Below are positions 11,413 through 23,236 of a stretch of DNA of 64,000 nt, piece by piece (the stretch's first letter is position 1; each line of letters starts with the position of its first letter). A program made the position numbers and the translations under genes. Origin of the DNA: Mesodorylaimus sp. YZB2_4. Taxonomy: Eukaryota; Nematoda; Enoplea; Dorylaimida; Dorylaimidae. A model generated the notes under the pieces. That model ran no database searches and was not told the origin of the DNA. It worked only from the letters and a program-made list of their open reading frames with translations. The stretch lies in assembly GCA_030248295.1 (NCBI GenBank), contig JASANH010000720.1, positions 304,014-368,013 on the forward strand, in the 5' to 3' direction.

Positions 11413-14412
11413 ATGTCTTCTGCAAGGACCACACTCCTAACAATGCAATGGTCTTCAACTCGTCAGTGGCCATCGACTACTGCTTCCACAGCAACACTGA
11501 ATTTCCTGGATTTAGATTACGATGGCATATTTATCGCACTTCACCAAATCCCTTTTCATCTGTCTTACTTCCAGCATTCCCCAATCACACGATCGATCTG
11601 CCCAGTGTTGACTGTAGACGCATAATATTTGTGAAACCCAATACATCACGAGTAATCAGTTCACTGGGTTATCCACCAGGACCATACCCGAATGACCTGG
11701 ATGAATGCTGGGTGGTGTTTTCCACCAGTGGATATTGGCATGTGGAGTCCTTGTTTTTCGATACAGAGGGATATGGAAATTTATGTCTGGATAGTTTGAC
11801 CATGACATCCCCTTTTGGTAAGTACACTTCTCTGTTCCAAGCTGGATGATTTTATTGTATGCTCCTTAAAATCGAGTAAACAGCACTTAAATTTGGCGGG
11901 AGTTCGAATTGAGGATATTCGCTGTAGGCAACACGGTGCTGGCGCGACTGATCTTTTAACTCACTTTCTTCAGCCCTCGAATTGAAGGCTTTTTAGCGCA
12001 TGCCTTCGCAAATATCCTTATAGGCTCAGATCGATATTGTGGTACTGATCAATCGATTGATTTGAACCTTGCATCCAATAATCCATTTGCTTTTCAACTT
12101 CGTTTCCAAACTGATTCCAAATTCCAACGTCTTGGCTTTTCACTGGCATTTACCTCAAATCCTCCACCTCCACCTCCACAGCCATGCCAAGAAGCTTACC
12201 GATTTTCGAAAATCAATGATCCTATTCGCATTCAAACACCAAATTATCCACTTTCCTATACGGCCGACGCGCAATGCCATTGGAATTTCACCACTGAGCT
12301 GAACATTACGGATTTCAAAAACAAATCTATTCGGGTCGAACTCGTACAATTTGCATTGGCGCCAATCGATATTTTACTGATTGATCAGTCGATCGATAAT
12401 CAATCAATAATTTCGAATGATACTCCTAATATTTATCATTTTGGCGGCACTCGTTTATCAGATGTCGTCTATTTCAGCATGACTGACCTCAAGCTCGACT
12501 TTCGACCACAAATGGGCGGATTTCCAGGATTTGATATCCTTGTGTCCCTGAGTGAGCCCCCGGCCAATAACTGCTTTGTCGGCTCCTTTTTATGTCCTCA
12601 AGATGGCGTGTGCATCGATCGATCGAGAGTGTGCGATGGCACTGTGGACTGCTCTGGCGGGGAAGACGAATTGACCTTCGAATGCGAGACTAAAAGAAAT
12701 GAAACAGTTTGTGGGTGGTCCAAGGTGGAACCTAATTTGTACATCCCTGGCGAAAATATCATCAATGGCACTGAGGCTAAGCCTGGAAGTTGGCCGTGGA
12801 CTGTGGCAATTTTTAGGAAAAAAGGAGAATATAAAGAAGAGCAATTTTGTGGGGCTACTTTGGTGACTCCGACGTGGCTAGTATCAGCGGCCCATTGTTT
12901 TCATGGGTGAGCCTATGGTCTGCACTCTCTCACTAGCCGCAGAGTCATTTCTAAAGCCAGCTTCTACGGGGTCTTGGATCATAAGAATGGTAAAGTGAGG
13001 CCTCCCCAGTATTGCAATCAGTCTACTGGTACACAGTGTACCTACCAGAAATGCTCACTTGCATCCCCCTCACTGCAAACAGCGCGTAGAGTGTAAGCCC
13101 TTTGTCTAACCCGCTTTGTCCCTGTTGTTGTAGGGAGTACGACTGTTGCGCAGAAATAATGGCTTGGAAACGACGCACTATACAGTATTCTGCATCATCT
13201 GCATAACTAACGTTATGTACCATGGATAGGTGAAATCTGAGTTTTATAGAGGTTGGGCTGAGGTGGTTGTGGGCCTTGGAAATTTACTGTATAGCAATGT
13301 GCTTAGTGCGCAGTATTTACGGGGCTTATATAAATGAATAATAATACATCAAATAGGATACACGTATTTAGTTATCTATAGCAAGCGCTTAATTTTTTTC
13401 AGCTATTCCTACAATTATACCGCTCGTGTTGGTGCCCACGACCTAACTAAATTGGCTTACCTCTACGAACAAAGATTGGACGTCGAGTTTGTCATCATAC
13501 ACCCAGATTATAGCATTTATGACGTTACATATGATGTCGCAATGATTAAACTGGCTGAGAGGGTAACGTTCCCATTTAACGATCACGTGAATGTGGCATG
13601 CCTGCCCACACCTGGGTACACTGTACCAGGTGGGACATTTTGTGTGACTACTGGATGGGGCACAACACAAGGTAAGAATACTGTAGTGCTTCGAATATTC
13701 TTTTTCAGATAACATATCCATTCATGTGTGTCTGTTCGCTATGCAAGCGAAGTTTATGAATCCTCACGGTTTGGATGATTCTGTTAGCCGTGTACTTATC
13801 AACTACTGCCAGGCAAGCCAAAATGATATGCCTCATGTCACAAGTGTCACCAAATCTTGACCAAATATTGACTTCTAACCATTGGTCATCTTTGGCTATG
13901 TAAATGGGATGAATGGAAATCTTAGGCTTTGGAAACGGGGACACGGCTATGAGAATGACAGCTGACTTTGCTGCGCGAGCGAGACTTAATTTTTCCCTTC
14001 GTCCTTTTAAGGCACCGGTACAAGCACTGTTTTGCGACAGATAGCGCTTCCTATTGTTGATAACCAAATATGCAATGATACCTTGCACTATGATGGTCAA
14101 ATCCACGATACCCAATTATGTGCTGGCTTCGATCTAGCTACCAAAGATTCTTGCGAAGTACAAACTTCTACACAGCTTCTTTGAGCTCGTAATTGTGCCT
14201 GTTTCCATGTGAAATCTATTTTTCAGGGTGACTCTGGCGGCCCATTGGTTTGTCGAGGAGGCAATGACGAATCGACTAGCTTCTGGACGTTGCAAGGAAT
14301 TGTATCGAAGGGACCGACAAACTGCTTGGAGCCCATGAAGCCTGGCATTTATACCAGAGTGACACACATGATAGAATTCATAAATTATGTGATCGAAAAA
14401 TATTCATCGTAA
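11413..14412 (+). CDS. Secreted CUB-CUB-LDLa-trypsin serine protease (5' incomplete)
   Basis: Exons 11413-11817, 12024-12906, 13403-13671, 14012-14156 and 14227-14412 join in frame with GT/AG ends. In order they give the second half of a CUB domain, a complete CUB (from CRRIIFVKPN, finished in exon 2), a further CUB-like block after a proline run, an LDL-receptor class A repeat (CPQDGVCIDRSRVCDG...CSGGEDE), and an S1 trypsin domain. The catalytic triad is visible: His in VSAAHC, Asp in YDVAMIKL, Ser in GDSGGP. Asp in DSCEGDSGG sits at the S1 pocket and predicts cleavage after Arg/Lys. The activation site reads PGEN|IINGTEA, with Asn instead of the usual basic P1. Similar mosaic proteases act outside the cell in development, digestion or immunity; which applies here is unknown. 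The first exon(s), signal peptide and start codon were not found, so the CDS is partial. Confidence 0.88.
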
Positions 14413-14416
14413 TAAA
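14411..14416 (+). promoter_or_regulatory. Polyadenylation signal AATAAA overlapping the protease stop codon
   Basis: The TAA stop of the protease (14410-14412) overlaps an AATAAA hexamer. The 3' UTR would therefore be very short. Confidence 0.55.
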
Positions 14417-14616
14417 TTTTGAATAACAGTGGTGAATAGATTTTTTCCCGCTCTGACCTAGCAGACAACTTCGTCTGCGCCTGCTCGGACGTGTCTCTAC
14501 GTGCCCCACCGAGATTACTGTTGCCGTTTCCCCCCTGAATTTGCTGTGGTAATCGAAAAAGGTGTGCCTCACACCTGCTGCTGATAATATATGACCGCTT
14601 ATCAGCACTGTCAGCA

Positions 14617-17600
14617 ATGGATATACCCTTACTTTCAGACACCATCCAGCAGTTGGACCAAGCAGAAATAAGCCAAGCCCCATCAATAATCACAAATCGC
14701 CGGAATATCACATCGATTATACCCAAGTTACCACCATGGCGTCTTCTTATCAGCGCCATATCAGTGTCAGCGTTATGCGTGTTCCCTGATGGATACCACG
14801 CCGGTGTTGTTAATATACCGCAAAGTATGCTAGAAGAATTCGTTAATCGATCAGTTTACAAGAAATATGATCATGTGCTTAATGAAAACCAATTATCGAT
14901 TTTTTGGTCATTTATCGCCAGCACGTACGCTATTGGTGGTATCATAGGCGCATGGCTGACTATGTTCTTGGCTGAACGATGCGGACGAAAGTGCAGCTTA
15001 TTAGTACTGAATAATCTAATCGCGACTCTGGGATCAGCTTTAATGGGTTTATGCAAATTGATCGGGTCGGTGGAAATGTTAATTTTAGGTCGATTAATTA
15101 TTGGTGTGAATTCAGGATTAGCCACTGGCCTCTTGGGGATGTACTTGACGGAATGTAGTCCTATGGAGTATCGTGGGTTGACATCGAGTTTTATAAACTT
15201 ATTTATTACAATGACAACATTGATTTCTCAAATAATGGCATTGCCAGAAGTGTTGGGAAGTGAGAATTGGTGGCCTTTGCTGCTGGCACTGGCTGCTTTC
15301 CCAGCTGCCCTGCAAGTGATCATCAGTGCTTGGTTTCCTGAAAGCCCTAAGTTTTTATTATTAACAAAGAAGAACAAGGCACTGGCCAAAGAATCTATAC
15401 GATTTTTCCATGGTCCCAAAGCTGATATGGAGAATGTGATGAGCGAATTTCGAAAAGAACAAGAATTGGCAAAGGACCAATTGAGCTTGAAGGTGAGGAG
15501 AGAGAATTCTGCCATTAGCGTGTTAGAAGATGCGCGTCGAAATCGATCGATAAGTGCCGCATGATCAACAGATTATCGATTGCGCTGCCATCTGACTGAT
15601 CTATAGATCTGACATCTGGTATCTGGCTTCTAGCCGATCTAAGGTCAATGATCAAAACTGTATGCAGAAACACTTTATTTGGTCATCCCGATGATCATCG
15701 CTTGATCATCTAGACCGATTGATAAATATGTCTGATTCAACGTTTGCAGAGATCTGGGTGGTGCGATCGATGTCTTTTTAGATCAGGCCTGATCAGGCCA
15801 CCTCCATCCAACTGATCTGTAGATTAACAGTGGTCGGTTGACTAGCTGGAACCATACAGTATGCTGTGGTTGATTGGTCGAAGATCAGGATATAATTGAT
15901 CTGACCAGGATCAATCAGTCTGATCAGGAGCACTTTACTTGCAGCAGATTTGACTGTCCTTTTATGTTTCGCAGTGCTGTTTCCCTGAGGCTGCGATTAG
16001 CTCTATCAGTGCTGTTTTTATAACCGAAAGTAATGGGCTGGCCTGATCAGTTTTTTGTACTATTTTTTGTGGGTTGGGCCCCGCGAGCCACAGCTCTCCA
16101 CGGGACTTCCAACCCGTTTTGCCTATAGCCGGCCAGCAGTCTTGATATGATAAGCAAGGCCGTGAGGTGGCCAGCTCTCACGGCAGCGTCCCCACTAGGA
16201 GCACCTCCACGCGAGGGCATCCTGGGCATCCGCAAGGGCATCCTGGCGAGGGGATTTGGTATTGTTGGTTCCGACCGACTCTATTGGCAGGGTCAATCAG
16301 CTTGTACAACCGGTGCTGGACTTTGTTCAAGCTTGGATCAATTCTTCAGGGCTATCTTTCAATTCGTCAAAAACGCAAGTACTAGTCTTTTGTTATGATG
16401 CATCTCCCAGCCGAAGTCAAATTTCGCTTTTTTTGAATGGAATTCCCTTGAGTATTGCAAGCTCAGTGAAATATTTAGGTGTTCTTTTTAGTCATGACTT
16501 GAAATTTTCTGAGCACATTTCGGATATTAGTAAGCATGCTAATTCTATGCTTGGTGCATTGAGTCGTAAGTTTGGGCGGTCTGTTTCAGCGCAGGCATTG
16601 GCGAGAGTTTACAATTCGTGTATTAGGTCAGTTGTGGAGTACGGCTGCGTTTCGTGGGATCCAACCATGAAAAAGGATATCGATTAGCTCGAGAGATCAC
16701 AGGTTTTTGCTCTTCGTCTTTTTTGAGGAATTGGAATTTGACTCATGATGAGGCTTTAGCTCAGACTGGCTGGCCTTCCCTTTATGCTCGTAGGAAGCGT
16801 TTGAAATTGTATCAGTTTTATAAATATTATAACGGCATTCATGACTTTCCTAATGCATTTTTTGTGCATCGACTAGAATCCGGATTGCGTGCGAGCTCCA
16901 GAATCAATGCTCCTAATCAATTGATTGTTTCAAAACCGAATTTCGAGTGTTTTAAGCAAAGTTTCTTGTATTCCGTTTCAAATTTATGAAATTCCTTGCC
17001 GTACGATGTGACTACTCTCAGCTTTGCATCTTTTCGTGACTCCGTTTCGAAGTTGACATTTGACTGATGAAGGTTTTATCTTTTTTTTATCTTTCCATTT
17101 ATTTATTTATTTTATTGACTTATATTTGAGTTCTGAATCCCTTGTACTTGCTGTTTTGAGTGCGCATTTATGTGCTTCGGCAAGAGTAAAATAGAAAATA
17201 GAATAGGAAATAGAAATAGGACAGGACACCGACTTCCTCGGACAATGGCGGGCGGGCTTTCACGTCTGTCGGTGTTCGACAGCCGAGACTGTCTCCTCGT
17301 TTGGCTTCCGTCTCTCCACTCGGAGCACCTCTAGGGACCGGGTGAGTCACCCACGGCCTGGCGTCAAAAGTCAGGTCAGCCAGGGTTTATGGTTCGCAAA
17401 CCGACCCCCATCACCGGAATCGAACCCGGGAAGAGTCCAGCCACTCGCTCCCAAGCAATGCGGAGAGAAGAATGCCAAACCGCTGCACCACCGCGGCCGC
17501 CTCTGATCAGTTTTCATGGGCCTGGATATCGATCGCATTATTCAGACCCCTGCCAAACCTTGAAAGAGACATTTTTATCAATTATTCTTGGTGATAAAGT

Positions 17601-18705
17601 GATCATCGGGATGACCAAATCGAGTGGTTGTGCATACAGTTTTTATCATTGAGCTCAGATAATGTCTGGGAAAGTATCGATTATCTATTGATCGATTTTG
17701 ATCTGCTCAATAGGTAAGGTTTGATATTGATCTCCTACGACCTTTTATGCTTGACCAAAAATCAATTCATATCTTTTGTTATTTATATATGTATCGTTTC
17801 ATATGTTTCATATGTTTTAGTTATTTATTTCTGCCCTTTGATGTCATTCTTGTTCGATAGCTATGCTTTGCTTGCTGTACCCGTATGTCGTTACCGCTAG
17901 TTCAGCTGCAACAAAGTCAGCAAGCTTCCGTCTTTAACAGCTTCAGCATAGGTTTCAAATTTCCCACATTAACTCAGAGAAAACCCAATGACATTTTTTG
18001 TATTTCCAGGAGGTCCTCTCGAACCCAAACTTTTGCTGGCCGATTTTTCTTAGCGCAGTGGTGAATGCTTCTCAGAACGCCACAGGCATCACTGCAATAT
18101 TCACTTACAGTACGAGCATATATCGATCAGTGGGCATTGGTGAATCGAGTGCCGCCTATGCCTCTCTGATCACATCCATATTCAATCTGGGTGGCGCCTT
18201 TATCGCCTTACCCTTAATTGAGCGATGCGGGAGACGGCCATTGATGCTGATCGGACTGATAACCTGTTTGGTCTGCGACAGTGTGTTCATGATATTTTCG
18301 TTACTACAGCAAGGTCAAACCCAATCTTGGCCATCGTACGTATGCCTACTGGCTATCCTCGTCCATGTCACTGTATTCAATATGGGCCCTGGACCGATCG
18401 CTTGGTTCATCTCTTCTGAATGTATGCCCCAATCAGTGCGATCAATCGGGGCATCAGTATCGATCACTACCAATTGGCTATCGGCCTTCATATGCGGCTT
18501 GCTGTACCTGCCTCTACAACAAAGCGTGGGCGCATGGAGTTTCCTGCTATTCATTGCACCCACTCTGATTTGTGTGGTCTTTTTGTGGAAAAACATGCCT
18601 GAAACGAAAAATCGATCGATTGATGAGATCATGAAGAGCTGGAAAAAACGCGGAAGTCAAAGTGGTGATAATGGGGATACCAGCCATGAACCAGTTGTGA
18701 TATGA
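14617..18705 (+). CDS. SLC2A/GLUT-type facilitative sugar transporter, copy A
   Basis: Two exons, 14617-15492 and 18010-18705, join in phase 0 to 523 aa, normal for class I GLUTs. Family marks are visible: GYHAGVVN in TM1, ERCGRK after TM2, GRLIIGVNSGL in TM4, PESPKFLL after TM6, ERCGRRPL in the second half, GPGPIAWF in TM10 and PETKNRS at the C-terminus. Such proteins move hexoses down their gradient across the plasma membrane. The TM7 QLS motif linked to glucose preference reads QNATG here, so the substrate may not be glucose. The 2.5-kb intron contains a SINE split by a LINE. A near-identical tandem copy with the same exon lengths starts at 20735. Copy A has Asp in FPDGYHAG, where copy B has Tyr. 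Confidence 0.92.
16044..16054. repeat. Left 11-bp target-site duplication
   Basis: TGATCAGTTTT. The same 11 bases recur at 17514-17524 and bracket the SINE/LINE insertion. The paralogous intron of GLUT copy B has a related, uninterrupted site near 21757. Confidence 0.8.
16055..17513 (-). mobile_element. SINE-1 (tRNA-derived) insertion, split by a LINE
   Basis: Two SINE parts (about 16055-16234 and 17220-17513) read as one element once the LINE at 16235-17219 is removed, matching the continuous copy at about 19075-19400. On the minus strand the right part starts with a tRNA-like head: GGTGGTGCAGCGG (A-box-like) and CGGGTTCGATTCC (B box). The whole is bounded by an 11-bp direct repeat. It is absent from the equivalent intron of GLUT copy B, so it inserted after the gene duplication. 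Confidence 0.75.
16235..17219 (+). mobile_element. 5'-truncated Jockey/CR1-like LINE inside the SINE
   Basis: Encodes the end of a reverse transcriptase over several frames: SVKYLGVLFSHDLKFSEH (about 16467-16520), ANSMLGALSRKFGRS, then LYARRKRLKLYQFYKYYNG (about 16780-16835). A stop at 16685 and frame changes make it non-coding today. It ends in an (ATAGAAA)-like tail at 17185-17219. The same 3' end and tail, inverted, occur at 50900-51180, so both belong to one family. Confidence 0.82.
17514..17524. repeat. Right 11-bp target-site duplication
   Basis: TGATCAGTTTT, identical to 16044-16054. Confidence 0.8.
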
Positions 18706-19074
18706 ATGTACGAAGTAGTGGGAACCGAGTAAATCAGCCCTAACTGTGTCGAGATAGGAGAAAGGATATTCGATCCCATCCGATGGAGTTGGTTGTGAAC
18801 TATGCTGGTCAGCGTTCACCACTCTGGAGCTACAGTCTTCAGTAGTCTACATCAGCAGCAGGAACGAAAGGCGCATGGCTTACTTGTTGGTGCAGCTTAA
18901 TCCTTGGTTTGAGCTATGAGTGTGAGCTCATTATTTTTCAAAAACTTTTTGAACTTCCCACTTGAGCAGCAATTGCCTACAGTACACTTTAGCTGACCAG
19001 CAGTAAACCATGTACAGCCTTGCTTACATCAACGACCAATCGCTGTCAGTGATCTGAAGGAGGATTAGGCGACA

Positions 19075-19545
19075 ACTTGAGCCCATAAATTGTCTCTATC
19101 CCTCCACTAGGAGCACTTCCATGGGAGTGCATCCTGGATCAGACACCGACTTCTTCTGACGATGGTGATTGGTCTGTGCATCATTTCGATATTCGACAGT
19201 CAAGACTGTCTACTCGTTCAGCTTCCCTTTCTCTAGTCGGCTCGGAGCACCTCGACGGTGCCAAGAGGGTGAGCCACAGTCAGAAGTGTTTTATGGTTCA
19301 CCAACTCGACCTCCATCACTGGGAATCGAGCCCCAGGACAAGAGCAGCCGCTTGCTGCCAAGCGATATAACTAGACGAACTTCGAACCGCCTTCTGCAGT
19401 TTTAGGACATTGAAACTTTGGGGTCTGCATGGGCCAGGGCCTCGAATCATCCTACCTTTTCGAGCTAACAACAAGCAGGCCCTATATCGCAGGTGGTTCT
19501 GTAGATGAGCAAACGAGTAGCCACAGCATCAGCGAAAACTCTCAG
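19075..19545 (-). mobile_element. SINE-1 copy with shared flanking segment
   Basis: Carries the same CACCGACTTC...CGACAGTC...GGAGCACCTC core as the copy at 17220. A degenerate B-box complement (GGAATCGAGCCCC) lies at about 19320. The segment after it (GTGGTTCTGTAGATGAGCAA..., about 19490-19545) also recurs after the copy at 32235, so the element may be longer than its tRNA-like part. It lies between the two GLUT genes. Confidence 0.6.
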
Positions 19546-19571
19546 GGCAATTTCTTAAGATTCTAAGTTCT

Positions 19572-20415
19572 TCATGCATGGTGGATGAAATGTAGTCAGA
19601 AGCACTGGAAACTATGCTGGAAGGGTCTGTTACAGTTTGCTGGCGCAGCTTTAAAGTTTGAACAAGATAAAAATTTTTTGCTGTCTTGTCTATGGAAGCG
19701 ACTTATCGTTAGTGGCACAAAAATAAGCAGGAAATCAAGCCGATCTTGGGATTGTCCAGACTCAGTGAACATGATTTATAGTGCTTGTTTGCAATGCCAG
19801 TCGAAGTGTTTCTTTCTTCCAAATATCCTCAGTCTTTAACCGTTTTTCTTCTTTCTGACTCGAAAGATTAGAAATGGGATCGTCGAGCATTGCGTCTGGA
19901 TGAAGTGAACCAAAACGAAAAACAATGTGCGCATGCTCGCATGGACGACCCAGGTTTAGATAAGGCTGCTTGGGAGAATGGTTTTTAGGTTTTCAAGGAA
20001 GCTATAAAGATAGGCCAGAGTTTGAACCTGTTAAAAGATGTGAGATGATGGTGACTGCTGGGTCATTCTTTGTGTCTGGCGACCCTTTTCTGCTCTGTGC
20101 AGTCTGGTGGCCTTCTTGCTGGTAGCGTGTGCCATGACCATCAAAGGACTCCGCGCCCTTGGGCCTCATATCCAGTCTTTAGTGTGTCTATGGAGCTGTG
20201 CAGATCAGTGCTGCCCACACTTTTCACATGACGCAATGTTCCTCTACTAGAGGCTTGTGCCGAGTTTTTGTGGACCTTACCAATTGGGTGGAGTCCGTTT
20301 TGCCGAAATGGGCAGCAGTCAATCGAGGCTTCGAGGGGACTGACCCTGGGTGACCCGCGTGCCCTGAGCGTGCCAGGACTGTAGGGTCACCGTGTTCATG
20401 ACGCTCAAGCTTTCA
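19572..20415 (+). repeat. Long dispersed repeat, copy A
   Basis: About 840 bp aligning by eye with 42428-43370. Both begin with CATGCATGG(T/C)GGATGAAATG, share a ...GAAAGATTAGAAATGGGATC... block and the ...GTGTCTGGC...GCAGTCTGGTGG... segment, and end near AATCACCGTG / GGTCACCGTG. No intact reading frame or terminal inverted repeats are obvious. It could be a non-autonomous transposon or a decayed gene or retroelement. Confidence 0.65.
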
Positions 20416-20734
20416 GAAAAAGTAACTTTTACAACTGTAGGATCTCTCGCTGTTCCAGGCTGGTTTTTATCCTCCTCCTCATCTTTTCCCCCTGCAAAAG
20501 AAATCTGAATACGAATTCTGGAACTAAACGACGGCTTGACAGATCTCGATAAGAACTGGCACGATTTTAGACCAGTCTGATTCTGAAAAATGTGCGAAAG
20601 ATCAGAAATTTCCGTCGAACAATTCTTGAATAATTAATCAGCGGTCCTTTAGCATTGTGCGTCTAGTTGGCAGGTCTAAGCAGGCACTACCATGCCCGCT
20701 CAAAATACGTGCCATGTTGACATCATAGTCAGCA

Positions 20735-22584
20735 ATGGATATACCCTTACTTTCAGACACCATCCAGCAGTTGGACAAAGCAGACATAAGCCCAGCCCCA
20801 TCAATAATCACAAATCGCCGGAATATTACATCGATTATGCCCAAGTTGCCACCGTGGCGTCTTCTTATCAGCGCCATATCAGTGTCAGCATTGTGCGTAT
20901 TCCCATATGGGTATCACGCCGGTGTTGTTAATATACCGCAAAGTATGCTAGAAGAATTCGTTAATCGATCAGTTTACAACAAATATGATCATGTGCTTAA
21001 TGAAAACCAATTATCGATTTTTTGGTCATTTATCGCCAACGCTTACGCTATTGGTGGTATCATAGGCGCATGGCTGACCATGTTCTCAGCTGAACGATGC
21101 GGACGAAAGTGCAGCTTATTAGTACTGAATAATCTAATCGCGATTCTGGGATCAGCTTTAATGGGTTTATGCAAATTGGTCGGGTCGGTGGAAATGTTAG
21201 TTTCAGGTGGATTAATTATCGGCGTGAATTCAGGATTAGCCACTGGCATGTTGGGGATCTACTTGACGGAATGTAGTCCCATGGAGTATCGTGGGTTGAC
21301 ATCGAGTTTTATAAACTTATTTATTACAATGACAACATTGATTTCTCAAATAATGGCATTGCCAGAAGTGTTGGGAACTGAGAATTGGTGGCCTTTGCTG
21401 CTGGCACTGGCTGCTTTCCCAGCTGCCCTGCAAGTGATCATCAGTGCTTGGTTTCCTGAAAGCCCTAAGTTCTTGTTGTTAACGAAAAAGGACGAGGCGC
21501 TGGCCAAAGAGTCCATACGATTTTTTCATGGTCCCAAAGCTGATATGAAGAATGTGATGAGCGAATTTCGAAAAGAACAAGAATTGGCAAAGGACCAATT
21601 GAGCTTGAAGGTAATCTGATCAGGATCAATCATCTGACCAGCAGCATTCACAAACAGATTTTAATGTCTTTTTCTGTCTCACAATGCTGATAAGCTGGGG
21701 CCGCGATTAGCTCTAACAGTGTTGAATCAATAATCAAAACTAGTGAGCTGACCTAATCAGTTTTGATCGCCTAATAAAAAAGGCCATCGATTGCATCATT
21801 GCTTTCCTCTATTGTAGGATGGTTTTCGAATTTCCTGCTATGACAATAATATCTGATAGAAAGGGTGATACCGTTTTTGTCTTTCTAGGAGGCCCTCTCG
21901 AATCACGACTTATGCTGGCCAATTTTTCTTAGCGCGGTGGTGAATGCCTCTCAGAATGCCACAGGCATCACTGCAATATTCACTTACAGTACGAGCATGT
22001 ATCGATCGGTAGGCATTGGCGAATCGAGTGCCGCGTATGCCTCTCTGATCACATCCATATTCAATCTGGCTGGCGCCTTTATCGCCTTACCCTTAATTGA
22101 GCGATGCGGGAGGCGGCCATTGATGCTGATCGGACTGATAACCTGTTTGGTCTGCGACAGTGTGTTCATGATATTTTCGTTACTACAGCAAGGTCAAACC
22201 CAATCTTGGCCATCGTACGTATGCCTACTGGCCATCCTCGTCCATGTCACTGTATTCAATATGGGCCCTGGACCGATCGCTTGGTTCATCTCTTCCGAAT
22301 GTATGCCCCAATCAGTGCGATCGATCGGAGCATCAGTATCGATCACTACCAATTGGTTATCAGTGTTCATATGCGGCTTGGCGTACCTGCCTTTGCAGCA
22401 AAGCGTGGGTGCGTGGAGTTTCCTGCTATTCATTGTACCCACTTTGATTTGTGTGGTCTTTTTGTGGAGGAACATGCCTGAAACGAAGAATCGATCGGTT
22501 GATGAGATCATGAAGAGCTGGAAGAAACAAGGGAGTCAAAGTGGCGATGATCGGGGTATCGACAACAAAGCTGTTGTGGTATGA
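20735..22584 (+). CDS. SLC2A/GLUT-type facilitative sugar transporter, copy B
   Basis: Exons 20735-21610 and 21889-22584 are the same lengths as those of copy A and join in phase 0 to 523 aa; the intron is only 278 bp. All family marks of copy A are present, with one important exception: the TM4 GRLIIG motif reads GGLIIG (codon 21209-21211 is GGA). The equivalent Arg is conserved in GLUTs, and changes at Arg126 of human GLUT1 impair transport. Tyr in FPYGYHAG matches the family better than the Asp of copy A. Homology with copy A starts only about 6 bases before the ATG and runs about 190 bases past the stop, so the duplicated block apparently lacked the promoter. The copy is intact, but whether it is active is open. 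Confidence 0.9.
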
Positions 22585-22787
22585 ATGTACGTAGGAATGA
22601 GGACCGAGTGATCAGGCCCAACGGTGTCGAGATAGGAAAGGGTAGATTCGATTACATCTGGTGGAGTTGGTCGTTAACCATGCTGATAAGCATACACAGC
22701 ATAGAAAAACAGTCTGCAGGGTCTCGGTCAACAGCAGGAACGAAAGGTGCATGGCTTATCCCGACAGTGTTTAAAGCCCTCCCGACT

Positions 22788-22868
22788 CCCCAACGCAAAA
22801 AAGGATTGAGAAGCAACTGGTGCATCGATTACGTTATCAGTTGCTTCTCAATCCTTTTTGCGCTGGGG
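22788..22868. repeat. Long near-perfect hairpin
   Basis: Arms 22788-22819 and 22838-22868 pair over about 31 bp (arm core GGATTGAGAAGCAACTG) with one bulge and one or two mismatches; the loop is 18 nt. It sits about 200 bp downstream of GLUT copy B. It could be a miRNA-like precursor, a foldback remnant or a structured 3' UTR element. Confidence 0.7.
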
Positions 22869-22954
22869 ATGATCATCCACCATTTGTCACTGGTGTAGAA
22901 TGTCTCGTGGTGCTAGTGGCAAATAGCGGGTGTTGCTTGTCTTCAGACCCACCA

Positions 22955-23042
22955 AAAAACAAAAACACAAAAAAAGAAAAAAAAAAAAAAACAACCCACC
23001 AACAAAAAAAAAAAAAAACCACAAAAAAAAAAAAAAACCCAA
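22955..23042. repeat. A-rich low-complexity tract
   Basis: Runs of A broken by CAC/CCC blocks, about 88 bp. It could be the tail of a retroelement or a slippage-prone tract. No gene is seen here. Confidence 0.7.
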
Positions 23043-23236
23043 AGAGACTCCAGTAATTTGGCTAGATGAGGCAGGTAATGTGGCGGGCTGATGCTTCGCA
23101 GTCACCAAATGGGGAGGCAGACCGGTTTCTGTCGCTGGAGTTGATATATAAATAGCCAGCTTTGACTTTGCTCAGGTGGGGGTGCATGAGAAAGCTCCCT
23201 TTCCAACAGCTTCTGTGCACGATAAATCTGTTGCTG

